In this document: positions 1-8,071 of the stretch, piece by piece | Layout: each line of letters starts with the position of its first letter | How positions within the stretch are numbered: the first letter of the stretch is position 1 | Made by a program: the position numbers and the translations under genes | Source: Candidatus Brevundimonas colombiensis | Lineage (GTDB): Bacteria; Pseudomonadota; Alphaproteobacteria; Caulobacterales; Caulobacteraceae | Length of the DNA stretch: 64,000 nucleotides | Direction of reading: 5' to 3' | Assembly: GCA_029202665.1 (NCBI GenBank) | Contig: CP119326.1 | Span: 2,294,001 to 2,358,000, forward strand | The notes under the pieces: generated by a model | Database searches by the model: none | Told to the model about the DNA's origin: nothing | The model's input: only the letters and a program-made list of their open reading frames with translations

Positions 1-1344
1 CACAGCGCCGTCCACCAGCACCTGACCGTCGATGACGACGGGCGGCAGGACGCCGGGAATGGCGATGGAGGCGCGCATGGCGCGGCGCATCAGGCCGCTG
101 CGGTGAACCTCGATCCGGCCCGAGGTCAGGTTGGACGACACCGCGAAGAAGGGCAGGGCCAGGTCCGCCAGGTCGATGTCGCCATAGGCGCGCTGCAACA
201 GGCCCGCGACCTTGCGCGCCCGCGACATGGCGATGATCGGCACGGCGAGATTCGACAGGGGATCGGACTCGACGAAGGCGCGGCGGATTTCGAAATCCAG
301 CCGCTCATGATCCCAGCCCAGGGCCGGGCCGGCCGCGACCACGGCTCCCATGGAGGCGCCGCCGGCGAAGTCGATGGGCACCCTGGCGTCCTGCAACGCC
401 TTGACCGCGCCGATGTGGCAATAGGCGCGCGCGCCGCCGCCCGACAGCACCAGACCAACCGCCGTGCCGGTGACGACGCGGGCGATTCGCTCGGCGTCGC
501 CAGCCAGACCTTCCACGCAATGGAACCAGCGGTCGGGCTGAAGCGCGTCCAGCCAGACGCGGGTGTTGGCCGGATGGCGCATTCGGGGATCGCGCAGCAG
601 GATCAGATCGGTCAGCCGGCGACCGTCGCCGAAGCCATGGCGGCGCGGCACGGAAGACGGCGGGGCCAGAAGCGCGCTGCCGACGACGAACATCCGATCC
701 ACCTGGCGGGCGCACAGATTGGCCCAGGCGGGTTGATCCTGTTCGGCGACATAGAGGACGTAGTCGTGATCGCCCTCGACGCGGTTGAACCATTCGGACG
801 CCGAGGCCAGGGCCGACTGGTCGATGACCTGACAGGTGAAGCCCATGGCCTGGATGGCGGCGCAGATTCGCTCCACGAAGGCGCGGATGGGGCGGGGGCG
901 GGCCGAGACGAAGCCGAAGACGCTGGGCTCCGACGCACCGGAAGATCGCTCGCGCGCCCGGCGGATCATCAGGCGCGACAGTTCGACCATCAGGTCCGGC
1001 TCGGTGCGGGCGGCTTCGAAAAAAGCCTCGCGCGGCAGGGCCAGGATTTCGCTGTCGCGCAGGGCGACGACGGTGGCGGTGTGGGGCGTGCCGGCCAGCA
1101 TGGCCATTTCGCCCACCGGCTCGCCCGCCTTGACCACGCCCAGCATATGCGGCGGCTGATCCGCCTCCAGCCGGAAGACGCCCAGCCGGCCTGAGCGGAG
1201 CAGATAGAGCGTGTCGGCCGGATCGCCCTCCGCGAACAGCGGCTCGCCGCCGGTCAGGGCGAACCAACTGGCCCGGTCGATCATGCGACCTTCGAAAATG
1301 CGCGCGAGCGACGCCGCCAGCGTATCGGGACGAACCGTGGCCAT
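1..1344 (-). CDS. Patatin-like phospholipase with N-terminal cyclic-nucleotide-binding domain (partial)
   Basis: The reading frame runs off the left edge, leaving 448 codons. Residues about 15-135 form a cNMP-binding (CAP_ED-type) domain with the FAEGDPADTLYLLRSG and GEPVGEMAMLAG signatures. The C-terminal part is a patatin/RssA-type serine lipase domain: an oxyanion loop SGGGARAY, the nucleophile elbow GGASMG, and the catalytic Asp motif DGA just before the edge, so the Ser-Asp dyad is complete. The architecture matches bacterial NTE-family proteins (predicted lysophospholipase or regulator of membrane lipids). The start at 1344 gives MATVRPDTL and is the first in-frame ATG of the domain. 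Substrate and nucleotide ligand cannot be read from sequence. Confidence 0.85.
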   Translation of the reverse strand, partial: MATVRPDTLAASLARIFEGRMIDRASWFALTGGEPLFAEGDPADTLYLLRSGRLGVFRLEADQPPHMLGVVKAGEPVGEMAMLAGTPHTATVVALRDSEILALPREAFFEAARTEPDLMVELSRLMIRRARERSSGASEPSVFGFVSARPRPIRAFVERICAAIQAMGFTCQVIDQSALASASEWFNRVEGDHDYVLYVAEQDQPAWANLCARQVDRMFVVGSALLAPPSSVPRRHGFGDGRRLTDLILLRDPRMRHPANTRVWLDALQPDRWFHCVEGLAGDAERIARVVTGTAVGLVLSGGGARAYCHIGAVKALQDARVPIDFAGGASMGAVVAAGPALGWDHERLDFEIRRAFVESDPLSNLAVPIIAMSRARKVAGLLQRAYGDIDLADLALPFFAVSSNLTSGRIEVHRSGLMRRAMRASIAIPGVLPPVVIDGQVLVDGAV

Positions 1345-1438
1345 GATGAGGGTTGTAGGCGAGATTCCGGGGTGGGTGAAATGGGTCTGACGCAGGCGCG
1401 CGAAAGCAGTTTCGCGCCAGACGACTGCGAAGTTGGAG

Positions 1439-1526
1439 GGCCTTGTGCCGAGGATCTATACGCTCGGTGTTTCCAGAACGGAGCACGACGGCGGCTGCCG
1501 GGATTATGGGGCCTCGGGACAAGGCC
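1439..1526. repeat. Intergenic inverted-repeat element, family A, degenerate copy 1
   Basis: Arms at 1439-1453 and 1512-1526 are inverted repeats of 15 bp with one mismatch (GGCCTTGTGCCGAGG against CCTCGGGACAAGGCC), separated by unrelated sequence. The arm core resembles the better conserved copies near 20.6, 47.2 and 53.3 kb. It lies in the roughly 500-bp gap between the patatin gene and serS, which otherwise holds only a second repeat at 1558-1701 and no gene. Confidence 0.6.
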
Positions 1527-1557
1527 GAGAATGACGAAATGTAGGGGTGGGGCCTTC

Positions 1558-1701
1558 CGTCTCCTCCCCATTTCATGGGGAAGTGGCTCGGAGCGCAGCG
1601 GAGAGACGGAGGGGCCGTCCGCCGCATCGCGGGCGCCTGTGCAGCCTCAACAGTCCCTCCAAGGCTTCGCGGTCCCCCTCCCCACACGTGGGGAGGAGAC
1701 G
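1558..1701. repeat. Intergenic inverted-repeat element, family C
   Basis: Perfect 13-bp inverted arms (CGTCTCCTCCCCA at 1558-1570, complement at 1689-1701). The left arm is part of an inner hairpin (CCCCAT-ttc-ATGGGG), and a GAGACGGAGGGG block follows it. The right arm is itself a hairpin, CCTCCCCACACGTGGGGAGG. This nested palindrome is typical of non-autonomous REP- or MITE-like intergenic repeats. It sits about 150 bp upstream of serS. No transposase is linked. Confidence 0.65.
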
Positions 1702-1847
1702 ATGGGGGGCGAGTCCTTCTCCCGCGAGGAGAGAAGGGAGTTCTTTGCGCGCCTCATCGGAGGCGTTGGCGCCGCTTCCCGCGTTGCCCGTGACCGCGCG
1801 GGCGGGTAGAGCGTTCGGCTTCTCCCGCCTGACCGAAGTTTCAGACC

Positions 1848-3326
1848 ATGCACGACATCAGAGCCATTCGCGAGAACCCGCAGGTTTACGTGGCGGGCTG
1901 GTCGTCGCGCGGGGTGGACGAGGCGGACGGACTGGTCGCCGACATCCTGCGGCTGGACGGCGAACTGCGTCACGCCCAGACGACGGGGCAGGACGCCCTG
2001 GCCAAGCGCAACGCCGCCTCCAAGCTGATCGGCGCCGCCATGGGGCGCAAGGACATGTCCGAGGCGGATCGCCTCAAGGCCGAGGTCGAGGCGCTGAAGG
2101 GCGACATCGCGGCGGCGGCCGAGGTCGAGGCGCGGGTCGGCAAGGAATTGCGCGAACTCGTGGCGGCGCAGAAGAACCTGGCGGCCGAGGGCGTGCCGGA
2201 CGGCGAGGACGAGGCGGGCAACGTCGAAGTCTCGACCTGGGGCGAGCCGCGTCGGAGCGGCCCGGCCAAGGATCACGCCGACCTGGGCGAGGCGCTGGGC
2301 CTGCTGGACTTCGAGGCGGCGGCGAAGATGTCGGGCGCGCGGTTCGCGGTGTTGAAGGGCCAGCTGGCGCGGCTGGAACGGGCCGTGGGGCAGTTCATGC
2401 TGGATATGCAGACGGATCAGCACGGGTATCTGGAAGTGAACCCGCCCTATCTGGTGCGCGATGAAGCGATGTTCGGCACGGGACAGTTGCCGAAGTTCGA
2501 GGAGGATTTGTTCGCTACGGGCCTTAAACAGCGCTCTTTACGAGACTTGGTATTTGAGGATCGCGATGTTCTAATCGCCTCAAATAAGCAGACGAGTTTC
2601 CTCCAGCTTTCTGACGGCGAAACGCACGCCGATGCGGTGGACCGCTTCTTGGAATGGCAGATTGCCACGATCGAAGCTGGACGTTCCAGCTTCGAGCATG
2701 GGGGATCTGATCGCCGCTTTCTCATCCCCACCGCCGAAGTCTCGCTGACCAATCTCGTGCGCGAGACGATCCTGTCCGAGGACGAGTTGGCGACGCCGAT
2801 GCGGATGACGGCCCTGACGCCGTGCTTCCGGGCCGAGGCGGGGTCGGCGGGGCGCGATACGCGCGGGCTGATCCGTCAGCATCAGTTCAGCAAGGTCGAG
2901 ATGGTGTCGATCACGCGACCGGAGGACTCGGATGCCGAGCATGAGCGGATGACGGGCTGCGCCGAGGCGGTGCTGAAGGCGCTGGAGCTGCCGTTCCGGC
3001 GGATGCTGCTGTGCAAGGGTGACATGGGCTTTTCGGCGCAGAAGACCTTTGACCTGGAGGTCTGGTTGCCCAGCCAGGGGACCTATCGCGAGATCAGCAG
3101 CTGCTCGAACTGCGGCGACTTCCAGGCGCGGCGCATGGACGCCCGGTTCAAGCGCGCCGGAGAGAAGAAGACCGAGTTTGTCCATACGCTGAACGGCTCG
3201 GGCCTGGCGGTCGGCCGGACGCTGGTGGCGATCATGGAGACCTATCAGCAGGAGGACGGCCGCATCGCCGTGCCCGCCGTGCTGCGTCCCTATATGGGCG
3301 GTCTGGAATTCGTGGGCGGAGTTTAA
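1848..3326 (+). CDS. serS: Serine--tRNA ligase with internal insertion
   Basis: Class II seryl-tRNA synthetase, charging tRNA-Ser (and tRNA-Sec) in the cytoplasm. The N-terminal coiled-coil arm spans about residues 1-110. The catalytic core follows, with GTGQLPKFEEDLF, the serine-binding TAEVSLTNLV, motif 2 (FRAEAGSAGRDTRGLIRQHQF) and motif 3 (GSGLAVGRTLVAIMETYQ). At 492 residues it is about 60 longer than usual. The excess lies between residues about 225 and 289, where the usual few residues between DLF and the LIPTAEV strand are replaced by a roughly 62-residue insert of lower GC. All motifs are intact, so it should be functional. surE starts two bases after its stop. Confidence 0.97.
   Translation: MHDIRAIRENPQVYVAGWSSRGVDEADGLVADILRLDGELRHAQTTGQDALAKRNAASKLIGAAMGRKDMSEADRLKAEVEALKGDIAAAAEVEARVGKELRELVAAQKNLAAEGVPDGEDEAGNVEVSTWGEPRRSGPAKDHADLGEALGLLDFEAAAKMSGARFAVLKGQLARLERAVGQFMLDMQTDQHGYLEVNPPYLVRDEAMFGTGQLPKFEEDLFATGLKQRSLRDLVFEDRDVLIASNKQTSFLQLSDGETHADAVDRFLEWQIATIEAGRSSFEHGGSDRRFLIPTAEVSLTNLVRETILSEDELATPMRMTALTPCFRAEAGSAGRDTRGLIRQHQFSKVEMVSITRPEDSDAEHERMTGCAEAVLKALELPFRRMLLCKGDMGFSAQKTFDLEVWLPSQGTYREISSCSNCGDFQARRMDARFKRAGEKKTEFVHTLNGSGLAVGRTLVAIMETYQQEDGRIAVPAVLRPYMGGLEFVGGV
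2520..2711 (+). other. Low-GC in-frame insertion inside serS
   Basis: These 192 bases encode roughly residues 225-288 of SerRS. By hand count they hold about 53% G+C, against roughly two thirds in the flanking serS sequence, with codons such as TTA, CTA and AAA that are rare elsewhere in the gene. The inserted peptide is polar and rich in R, D, E and S, without intein splice residues. The two sides rejoin the normal SerRS alignment exactly in frame. Confidence 0.7.
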
Positions 3327-3327
3327 G

Positions 3328-4131
3328 GTGCGGATTCTTCTGACCAACGACGACGGGATCGAGGCCGAGGGTCTGGCCTGTCTGGAGCGGATCGCGCGGA
3401 CGATCAGCGACGACGTCTGGGTGTGCGCGCCCGCCGTCGAACAGTCGGGCAAGGGGCGGGGGATCACCCTGACCGAGCCTCTGCGCGTGCTGAACCTGGG
3501 CGAAAAGCGGTTCGCGGTAACGGGGACGCCGACCGACTGCGTCGTGCTGGCCGTCAACGATCTGATGCCTGAGAAGCCCGATCTGGTGCTGTCGGGCGTC
3601 AACCGGGGGCACAATATCGGCGAGGACGTCAGCTATTCCGGCACGGTGGCGGGGGCGTTGCAGGGGATGGCGTTCGGCATTCGCTCCATCGCCCTGAGCC
3701 AAAGCCTTGAACGGTTCCACGACGAGGTGGTGGCGCACTGGGAGACGGCGGAGGAATTCGCCCCCGCCATCATCGCCCGGCTGCTGGCCCAGAAATGGGC
3801 GCCGGGCGTGGTGATGAACCTGAACTTCCCCAACCGCCGGCCGGAAGAGGTGGATCAGGTCGAGGTGACGACGCAAGGGTTCCGCGACGTGGGCGAGATG
3901 CACGCCGTGCGTCGCACCGACCTGCGCGGGCGCGACTATTACTGGATGAGCTTCCGCGGCGAAAAGCGCGAACACGCCGAGGGCACGGATCTGCGGGCCA
4001 TTGACGAGGGGCGGATTTCGGTCACGCCGCTGCACATCGACCTGACCCATATGTCCAGCGTCCACGACCTGAAGAAGGTGCTGGGCGGGGCGCCGCCGAA
4101 GGCCCTGGCCAGGACATCACCCGCCGCATGA
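3328..4131 (+). CDS. surE: 5'/3'-nucleotidase SurE
   Basis: Metal-dependent nucleoside 5'/3'-monophosphate phosphatase of 267 residues, a survival or stationary-phase protein. The N-terminal LLTNDDGIEAEG carries the metal-binding Asp pair. VAPAVEQSG-like (VCAPAVEQSGKG), GTPTDCV and LVLSGVNRGHNIGEDVSYSGTV are the remaining SurE signatures. The start is GTG, two bases after the serS stop. The gene overlaps pcm by four bases (ATGA), the common surE-pcm pairing in proteobacteria. The C-terminal tail after the DLTHMSSV region is slightly extended. Confidence 0.96.
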   Translation: MRILLTNDDGIEAEGLACLERIARTISDDVWVCAPAVEQSGKGRGITLTEPLRVLNLGEKRFAVTGTPTDCVVLAVNDLMPEKPDLVLSGVNRGHNIGEDVSYSGTVAGALQGMAFGIRSIALSQSLERFHDEVVAHWETAEEFAPAIIARLLAQKWAPGVVMNLNFPNRRPEEVDQVEVTTQGFRDVGEMHAVRRTDLRGRDYYWMSFRGEKREHAEGTDLRAIDEGRISVTPLHIDLTHMSSVHDLKKVLGGAPPKALARTSPAA

Positions 4132-4772
4132 ACCTGCACGACGACCGCGCCGGCCGCCTGATCCTGTCGCTGCGTCAGCAGGGGGTCACGGAGCCGCGCG
4201 TGCTGAAGGCGATGGAGAGCATCGACCGGGCGGTCTTCGTGCACGAGAAGTTCCTGGACCAGGCGTGGGAGGATCAGGCCCTGCCGATCGACTGCGCCCA
4301 GACGATCAGCCAGCCCTATATCGTCGGCCTGATGACCCAGGCGCTGGACGTGCAGGCGCGGCACCGGGTGCTGGAGATCGGCACCGGCAGCGGATACCAG
4401 TGCGCGGTCCTCAGCCGGCTGGCGCGCTATGTCTATTCCGTCGAGCGCTATCGCAGCCTGCTGGTCGAGGCCGAGGCGCGGCTGCGGACGCTGGAGATCG
4501 ATAACGTCATCACCCGACATGGCGACGGCGGGCTGGGGTGGGCCGAGCAGGCACCGTTCGACCGGATCATGGTCACGGCCGCCTCGCCGACGGAGCCGAC
4601 CGAACTGCTGAAACAGCTCAAGCCGCACGGTGTGCTGGTCGCGCCGGTGGGGCGGACGTCGGTGCAGATGCTGCACCGCTACGTCGGCCAGGGCGACGGC
4701 GCCTTCCGCCGCGAAAGCCTGACCGAAGTGCGGTTCGTGCCCCTGGTCGAGGGGACGGCCAAGGAGGGGTAG
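4128..4772 (+). CDS. pcm: Protein-L-isoaspartate O-methyltransferase
   Basis: A SAM-dependent repair enzyme (214 aa) that methylates isoaspartyl residues in damaged proteins. The N-terminal region contains the PCMT signature DQALPIDCAQTISQPYIV. The SAM-binding motif I is VLEIGTGSGYQCAVLS, followed by the acidic SVER strand. DRIMVTAASPTEP and LVAPVGR are later family motifs. It starts on the ATGA overlap with surE, implying translational coupling; serS, surE and pcm form one operon. A small hairpin follows the stop. Confidence 0.95.
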   Translation: MNLHDDRAGRLILSLRQQGVTEPRVLKAMESIDRAVFVHEKFLDQAWEDQALPIDCAQTISQPYIVGLMTQALDVQARHRVLEIGTGSGYQCAVLSRLARYVYSVERYRSLLVEAEARLRTLEIDNVITRHGDGGLGWAEQAPFDRIMVTAASPTEPTELLKQLKPHGVLVAPVGRTSVQMLHRYVGQGDGAFRRESLTEVRFVPLVEGTAKEG

Positions 4773-4780
4773 AACTAACA

Positions 4781-4807
4781 TCTCCTCGCCACGATGTGGG
4801 CAGGAGA
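4781..4807. repeat. Single hairpin unit related to family C repeat
   Basis: TCTCCT-cg-CCAC-gat-GTGG-gc-AGGAGA forms an interrupted stem directly after pcm. It resembles the inner palindrome of the right arm of the 1558-1701 element (CTCCTCCCCAC/GTGGGGAGGAG) and is followed by ACGG as there. It could help end serS-surE-pcm transcripts, but there is no U-run. Confidence 0.45.
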
Positions 4808-4923
4808 CGGCCTAGCGCCTGCGTTAACCTTAGCGCCCCAATTCCGCGATGATTGCGGGGTTGGCTTATGGGGCGCGAGCGGGCACACCGGGCGGGTGAG
4901 TTTAACCATGCGAGGAGCGGCCG

Positions 4924-6021
4924 GTGGCGGTGATTTCGGGCTGGATGAGAGTGGCGTTGATCGCGGGGGCGTCGCTGAGTGCGGCGGCCTGCATGACCTA
5001 TCCGTCCGAGCCGCGGTATTCCACCCACGCCTCGCCCGCGCCGGCGCCGGATCGCGGGGCCTATCCGTCTGCGGGTGGTCAGCAGCCGGCCTATCCGGGT
5101 GGGGCGCAGACCCAGCCCTATCGCCCCGCGCCCTATGAATCGCCGCCGCCGGCGACCGCGCCCATCGGTCAGGTGGAGGGCGGGGCCCTGCCGCCGCCTG
5201 TCACGGTGACGCCCAGCCAGCCGACCTATACGCCGCCCGCCTATCAGCCCCCGGCTGTGGCGCCTTCGGGTTCGACGCGGCCCGGCGCGGCCTATGTGAT
5301 CCAGCCCGGGGACACGATTTCGGGCGTCGGACGCCGGTTCCAGACCCCGGTGCAGACCCTGATCGACCTGAATGGTCTGGGGCCGCGCGGCGCGATCACC
5401 AGCGGTCAGCGAATCATCCTGCCCGAGGCGGCCGTAGATACGGGGAACGATCCCTACGCGACCGGCGCATCGCCCGTGGGCGTTCTGGTGCCCAACAACG
5501 GGGTCATTCCGCCGCCGCCGCCGCCACGTTCGGGCAACGCGGCGCTGCCGGTGCAGACGCGGCCGGTGACGCAGCCGTTTTCGTCGGGCGCGGTCCAGGC
5601 GCCGGCCGCGCAGGGCGCGGTCGCGACGGGCCAGCCGAATCTGCTTTGGCCCGTTCGGGGCGACATCGTGCGTCGCTTCGGCCCCGTCGGCATGGGCGAG
5701 CGCAACAACGGCATCAACATCGGGGCATCGGCCGGCGCCGCGGTCGGCGCCTCGGCCGCCGGGCGCGTGGCCTATGTCGGCAGCGATCTGGTCGGTCAGG
5801 GGCTGACGGTGCTGGTTGTCCACGCCAACGGCTGGCGCACCGTCTATGGTCATCTGGGTTCGGCGACGGTTAAGGATGGCGACGACGTGCGGGCGGGCCA
5901 GCAGGTCGGCACCGTGGGCCTGACCGCCGGCGACGGCCGTCCCTCGATCCACTTCGAGACGCGCCAGATGCGCGGCGACGACCCCGTCGCGGTCGATCCC
6001 CTGACCGTATTGCCGCGGTAG
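4924..6021 (+). CDS. NlpD-like LysM/degenerate LytM lipoprotein (probable amidase activator)
   Basis: A 365-residue envelope lipoprotein. A signal peptide ends in lipobox SAAAC (Cys about residue 23). A Pro/Tyr/Gln-rich linker follows to about residue 120, then one LysM domain (YVIQPGDTISGVGRRFQTPVQTLIDLN) and a C-terminal LytM/M23 fold (about 235-365). The zinc ligands are mostly lost: NNGINIG at 261-267 has Asn where M23 peptidases have His and Asp, and SIHFE at 341-345 has Ser for the first His of HxHFE; H310 and H343 remain. This is the NlpD/EnvC pattern, in which LytM domains activate N-acetylmuramoyl-L-alanine amidases rather than cut peptidoglycan. The start is GTG at 4924. Confidence 0.85.
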   Translation: MAVISGWMRVALIAGASLSAAACMTYPSEPRYSTHASPAPAPDRGAYPSAGGQQPAYPGGAQTQPYRPAPYESPPPATAPIGQVEGGALPPPVTVTPSQPTYTPPAYQPPAVAPSGSTRPGAAYVIQPGDTISGVGRRFQTPVQTLIDLNGLGPRGAITSGQRIILPEAAVDTGNDPYATGASPVGVLVPNNGVIPPPPPPRSGNAALPVQTRPVTQPFSSGAVQAPAAQGAVATGQPNLLWPVRGDIVRRFGPVGMGERNNGINIGASAGAAVGASAAGRVAYVGSDLVGQGLTVLVVHANGWRTVYGHLGSATVKDGDDVRAGQQVGTVGLTAGDGRPSIHFETRQMRGDDPVAVDPLTVLPR

Positions 6022-6082
6022 CGCTTTAGCCGCGTTGCATTCTTGAGGGACCAGCCCTAGGTTCCGCGCCTCGTTTTAATGG

Positions 6083-6107
6083 GGGCGCCGAAGAGGGCCG
6101 CCCTTTT
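6083..6107 (+). terminator. Possible weak intrinsic terminator or attenuator
   Basis: GGGCG (6083-6087) can pair with CGCCC (6099-6103), followed by a short T-run (TTTTT at 6104-6108). It lies between the NlpD-like gene and yajC. The stem is only 5 bp plus G-U pairs, so the call is weak. Confidence 0.3.
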
Positions 6108-6126
6108 TCGTATTCGGAGACTACCC

Positions 6127-6444
6127 ATGGGCGGAGCGGCTGACGGCGGCTTGATGGCGCAACTGATCGGCTTTGCGCCCATCATCGGCATCTTCATCCT
6201 GTTCTACTTCCTGCTGATCCGTCCGCAGCAGAAGCGCGCCAAGGAACACGCGACCGCCATCGCCGCCGTCAAGCGCGGCGACACCGTGGTTCTGGGCAGC
6301 GGCATGATCGGCAAGGTGACGCGCGTCGAGGACGCCGAGGTCAATGTCGAGATCGCGCCCAGCGTCAATGTGCGCGTGGTCAAGTCGATGATCGCCGAGG
6401 TGCGCAACCGCACCGCCATCGCCGCCAACGATTCCAAGGCCTGA
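6127..6444 (+). CDS. yajC: Sec translocon accessory subunit YajC
   Basis: A small inner-membrane protein (105 aa) of the SecDF-YajC complex. One transmembrane segment (LIGFAPIIGIFILFYFLLI) is followed by the family hallmark RPQQKRAKEH and a cytoplasmic domain (GDTVVLGSGMIGKVTRVED). The ATG at 6127 is preferred over an in-frame ATG at 6079: it has a GGAGA ribosome site about 6 bases upstream and gives the usual YajC length. It heads yajC-secD-secF. Confidence 0.95.
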   Translation: MGGAADGGLMAQLIGFAPIIGIFILFYFLLIRPQQKRAKEHATAIAAVKRGDTVVLGSGMIGKVTRVEDAEVNVEIAPSVNVRVVKSMIAEVRNRTAIAANDSKA

Positions 6445-6478
6445 TACGCGCTCGTATCGCTGAGACCCGGACCGCCTC

Positions 6479-8071
6479 ATGATTCAGCTGTCGCGCTGGA
6501 AAGTCATCCTTGTCGTCGCCTCGGCGATCCTCGGCTGCCTTCTCGCCTATCCCAACCTGTTGAGCCCGGCTCAGCGCGAGGCGCTGCCCGGCTGGTTGCC
6601 GAAGAACGCGCTGAACCTGGGGCTGGACCTGCAGGGCGGATCGTATCTGCTGCTGGAAGTCGATGTGCCGAAGATGCGCGAAAAGCGCGTCACCAACCTG
6701 ATCGAGGACGTGCGGGTCACGCTGAATGGCGCGGGCATCGCCACCAACGGCTTCCAGCGCGAGGCCGGCGGCGTGATTGCGACCCTGGCCAATCCGGCCC
6801 AGACCGATGCGGCCGTCAAGGCGTTGCAGCAACTGGGCGGACAGACCGGGCCTGGCGGTCAGGTCGAACGCGCGGCGACGCGGCTGGGGGATGGCCGCAT
6901 CCGCTTCGCCTATACCGACGCCGCGCTGAACGGCATGGGCGCGACGGCCGTGGACCAGTCGATCGAGGTGGTGCGCCGCCGGATCGACAGCCTGGGCACG
7001 CGCGAGCCCTCCATCACCCGTCAGGGCGCCGACCGGATCGTGGTCCAGGCGCCGGGAGAGAGCGATCCGTCCAAGCTGGAGGAGGTCATCGGCCAGACGG
7101 CGCAGCTGACCTTCCAGATGGTGGACGTCGAAAACTCGGTGAACGACGCCGTTGCCGGCCGCGTGCCGCCGGATTCCGAACTGCTTCAAGGCGAGGACGG
7201 CACCCCCTATCTGGTCAAGAAACGCGTGCTGGTGTCGGGCGAGAACCTGACCCGCGCGGGCGTCGGTTCGGACCAGAGCGGCCGCCCGGCCATCGACTTC
7301 CGCTTTGACGGCGCCGGCGCGCGCCGGTTCGGCGAGGCGACGGCGGCCAACCTGCAGAAGCCCTTCGCCATCATCCTGGACGGCAAGGTCATCTCTGCCC
7401 CGACGATCCAGAGCGCCATCACCTCGGGCTCGGGCCAGATCACCGGCAACTTCTCGATCCAGGAAGCCTCGACCCTGGTGAATCTGCTGAACGGGGGCGC
7501 TCTGCCGGCGCCGCTGAACGTGGAGGAACGCCGCACCGTGACGGCCGAACTGGGCGCGGACGCGGTCGCCGCCGGCGCCCTGTCCACGGCGGTCGGTTTC
7601 GCCATCATCGTCGTGTTCATGATCCTGGCCTATGGCCTGCTGTTCGGCGGCGTGTCCGTGGTCGGCCTGGTGCTGAACGGCGTGCTGATCGTGGCGGCCA
7701 TGTCGCTGACGCAGGCGACGCTGACCCTGCCGGGCATCGCGGGTCTGATCCTGACCTTCGCGGTGGCCGTGGACGCCAATGTGCTGATCTATGAGCGGAT
7801 GCGCGACGAGGCCCGTTCGGGCCGCAGCGTGATCGCCTCTATGGACGCCGGCTTCAACAAGGCCATGGGCACCATCATCGACGCCAACCTGACCACCCTG
7901 GTCGCCGCCGGCATCATGTTCGTGTTCGGGGAGGGGCCGGTGCGCGGCTTCGCCTGGACCCTGACCATCGGGGTCTTCACCTCGGTCTTCTCCTCGGTCC
8001 TGGTCGCCCAGGTCCTGCTCGGCTACTGGCTCAAGAAGGCCAAGCCCAAAAAACTGCCGATCGCGGAGTGA
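6479..8071 (+). CDS. secD: Protein translocase subunit SecD
   Basis: An RND-superfamily membrane subunit (530 aa) that uses the proton gradient to help pull preproteins through SecYEG on the periplasmic side. The first transmembrane helix is near residues 7-25, followed by the D1 motif LGLDLQGGSYLLLEVD. The large periplasmic P1 domain includes RRRIDSLGTREPSI and GQTAQLTFQMV. Five C-terminal transmembrane helices start near residue 355, and contain the conserved DANVLIYERMRDE. Its stop TGA overlaps the secF start. Confidence 0.97.
   Translation: MIQLSRWKVILVVASAILGCLLAYPNLLSPAQREALPGWLPKNALNLGLDLQGGSYLLLEVDVPKMREKRVTNLIEDVRVTLNGAGIATNGFQREAGGVIATLANPAQTDAAVKALQQLGGQTGPGGQVERAATRLGDGRIRFAYTDAALNGMGATAVDQSIEVVRRRIDSLGTREPSITRQGADRIVVQAPGESDPSKLEEVIGQTAQLTFQMVDVENSVNDAVAGRVPPDSELLQGEDGTPYLVKKRVLVSGENLTRAGVGSDQSGRPAIDFRFDGAGARRFGEATAANLQKPFAIILDGKVISAPTIQSAITSGSGQITGNFSIQEASTLVNLLNGGALPAPLNVEERRTVTAELGADAVAAGALSTAVGFAIIVVFMILAYGLLFGGVSVVGLVLNGVLIVAAMSLTQATLTLPGIAGLILTFAVAVDANVLIYERMRDEARSGRSVIASMDAGFNKAMGTIIDANLTTLVAAGIMFVFGEGPVRGFAWTLTIGVFTSVFSSVLVAQVLLGYWLKKAKPKKLPIAE

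Noticed and set aside
2520..2711. An intein in serS
   Set aside because: No Cys/Ser at the entry, no terminal His-Asn and too short for an intein; an in-frame insertion fits better.
4821..4840. TTAACC motif before the NlpD-like gene, and similar half-sites before rlpA and the PopA-like gene, as CtrA boxes
   Set aside because: Only half-sites; the second TTAA at the right spacing is missing in each case.
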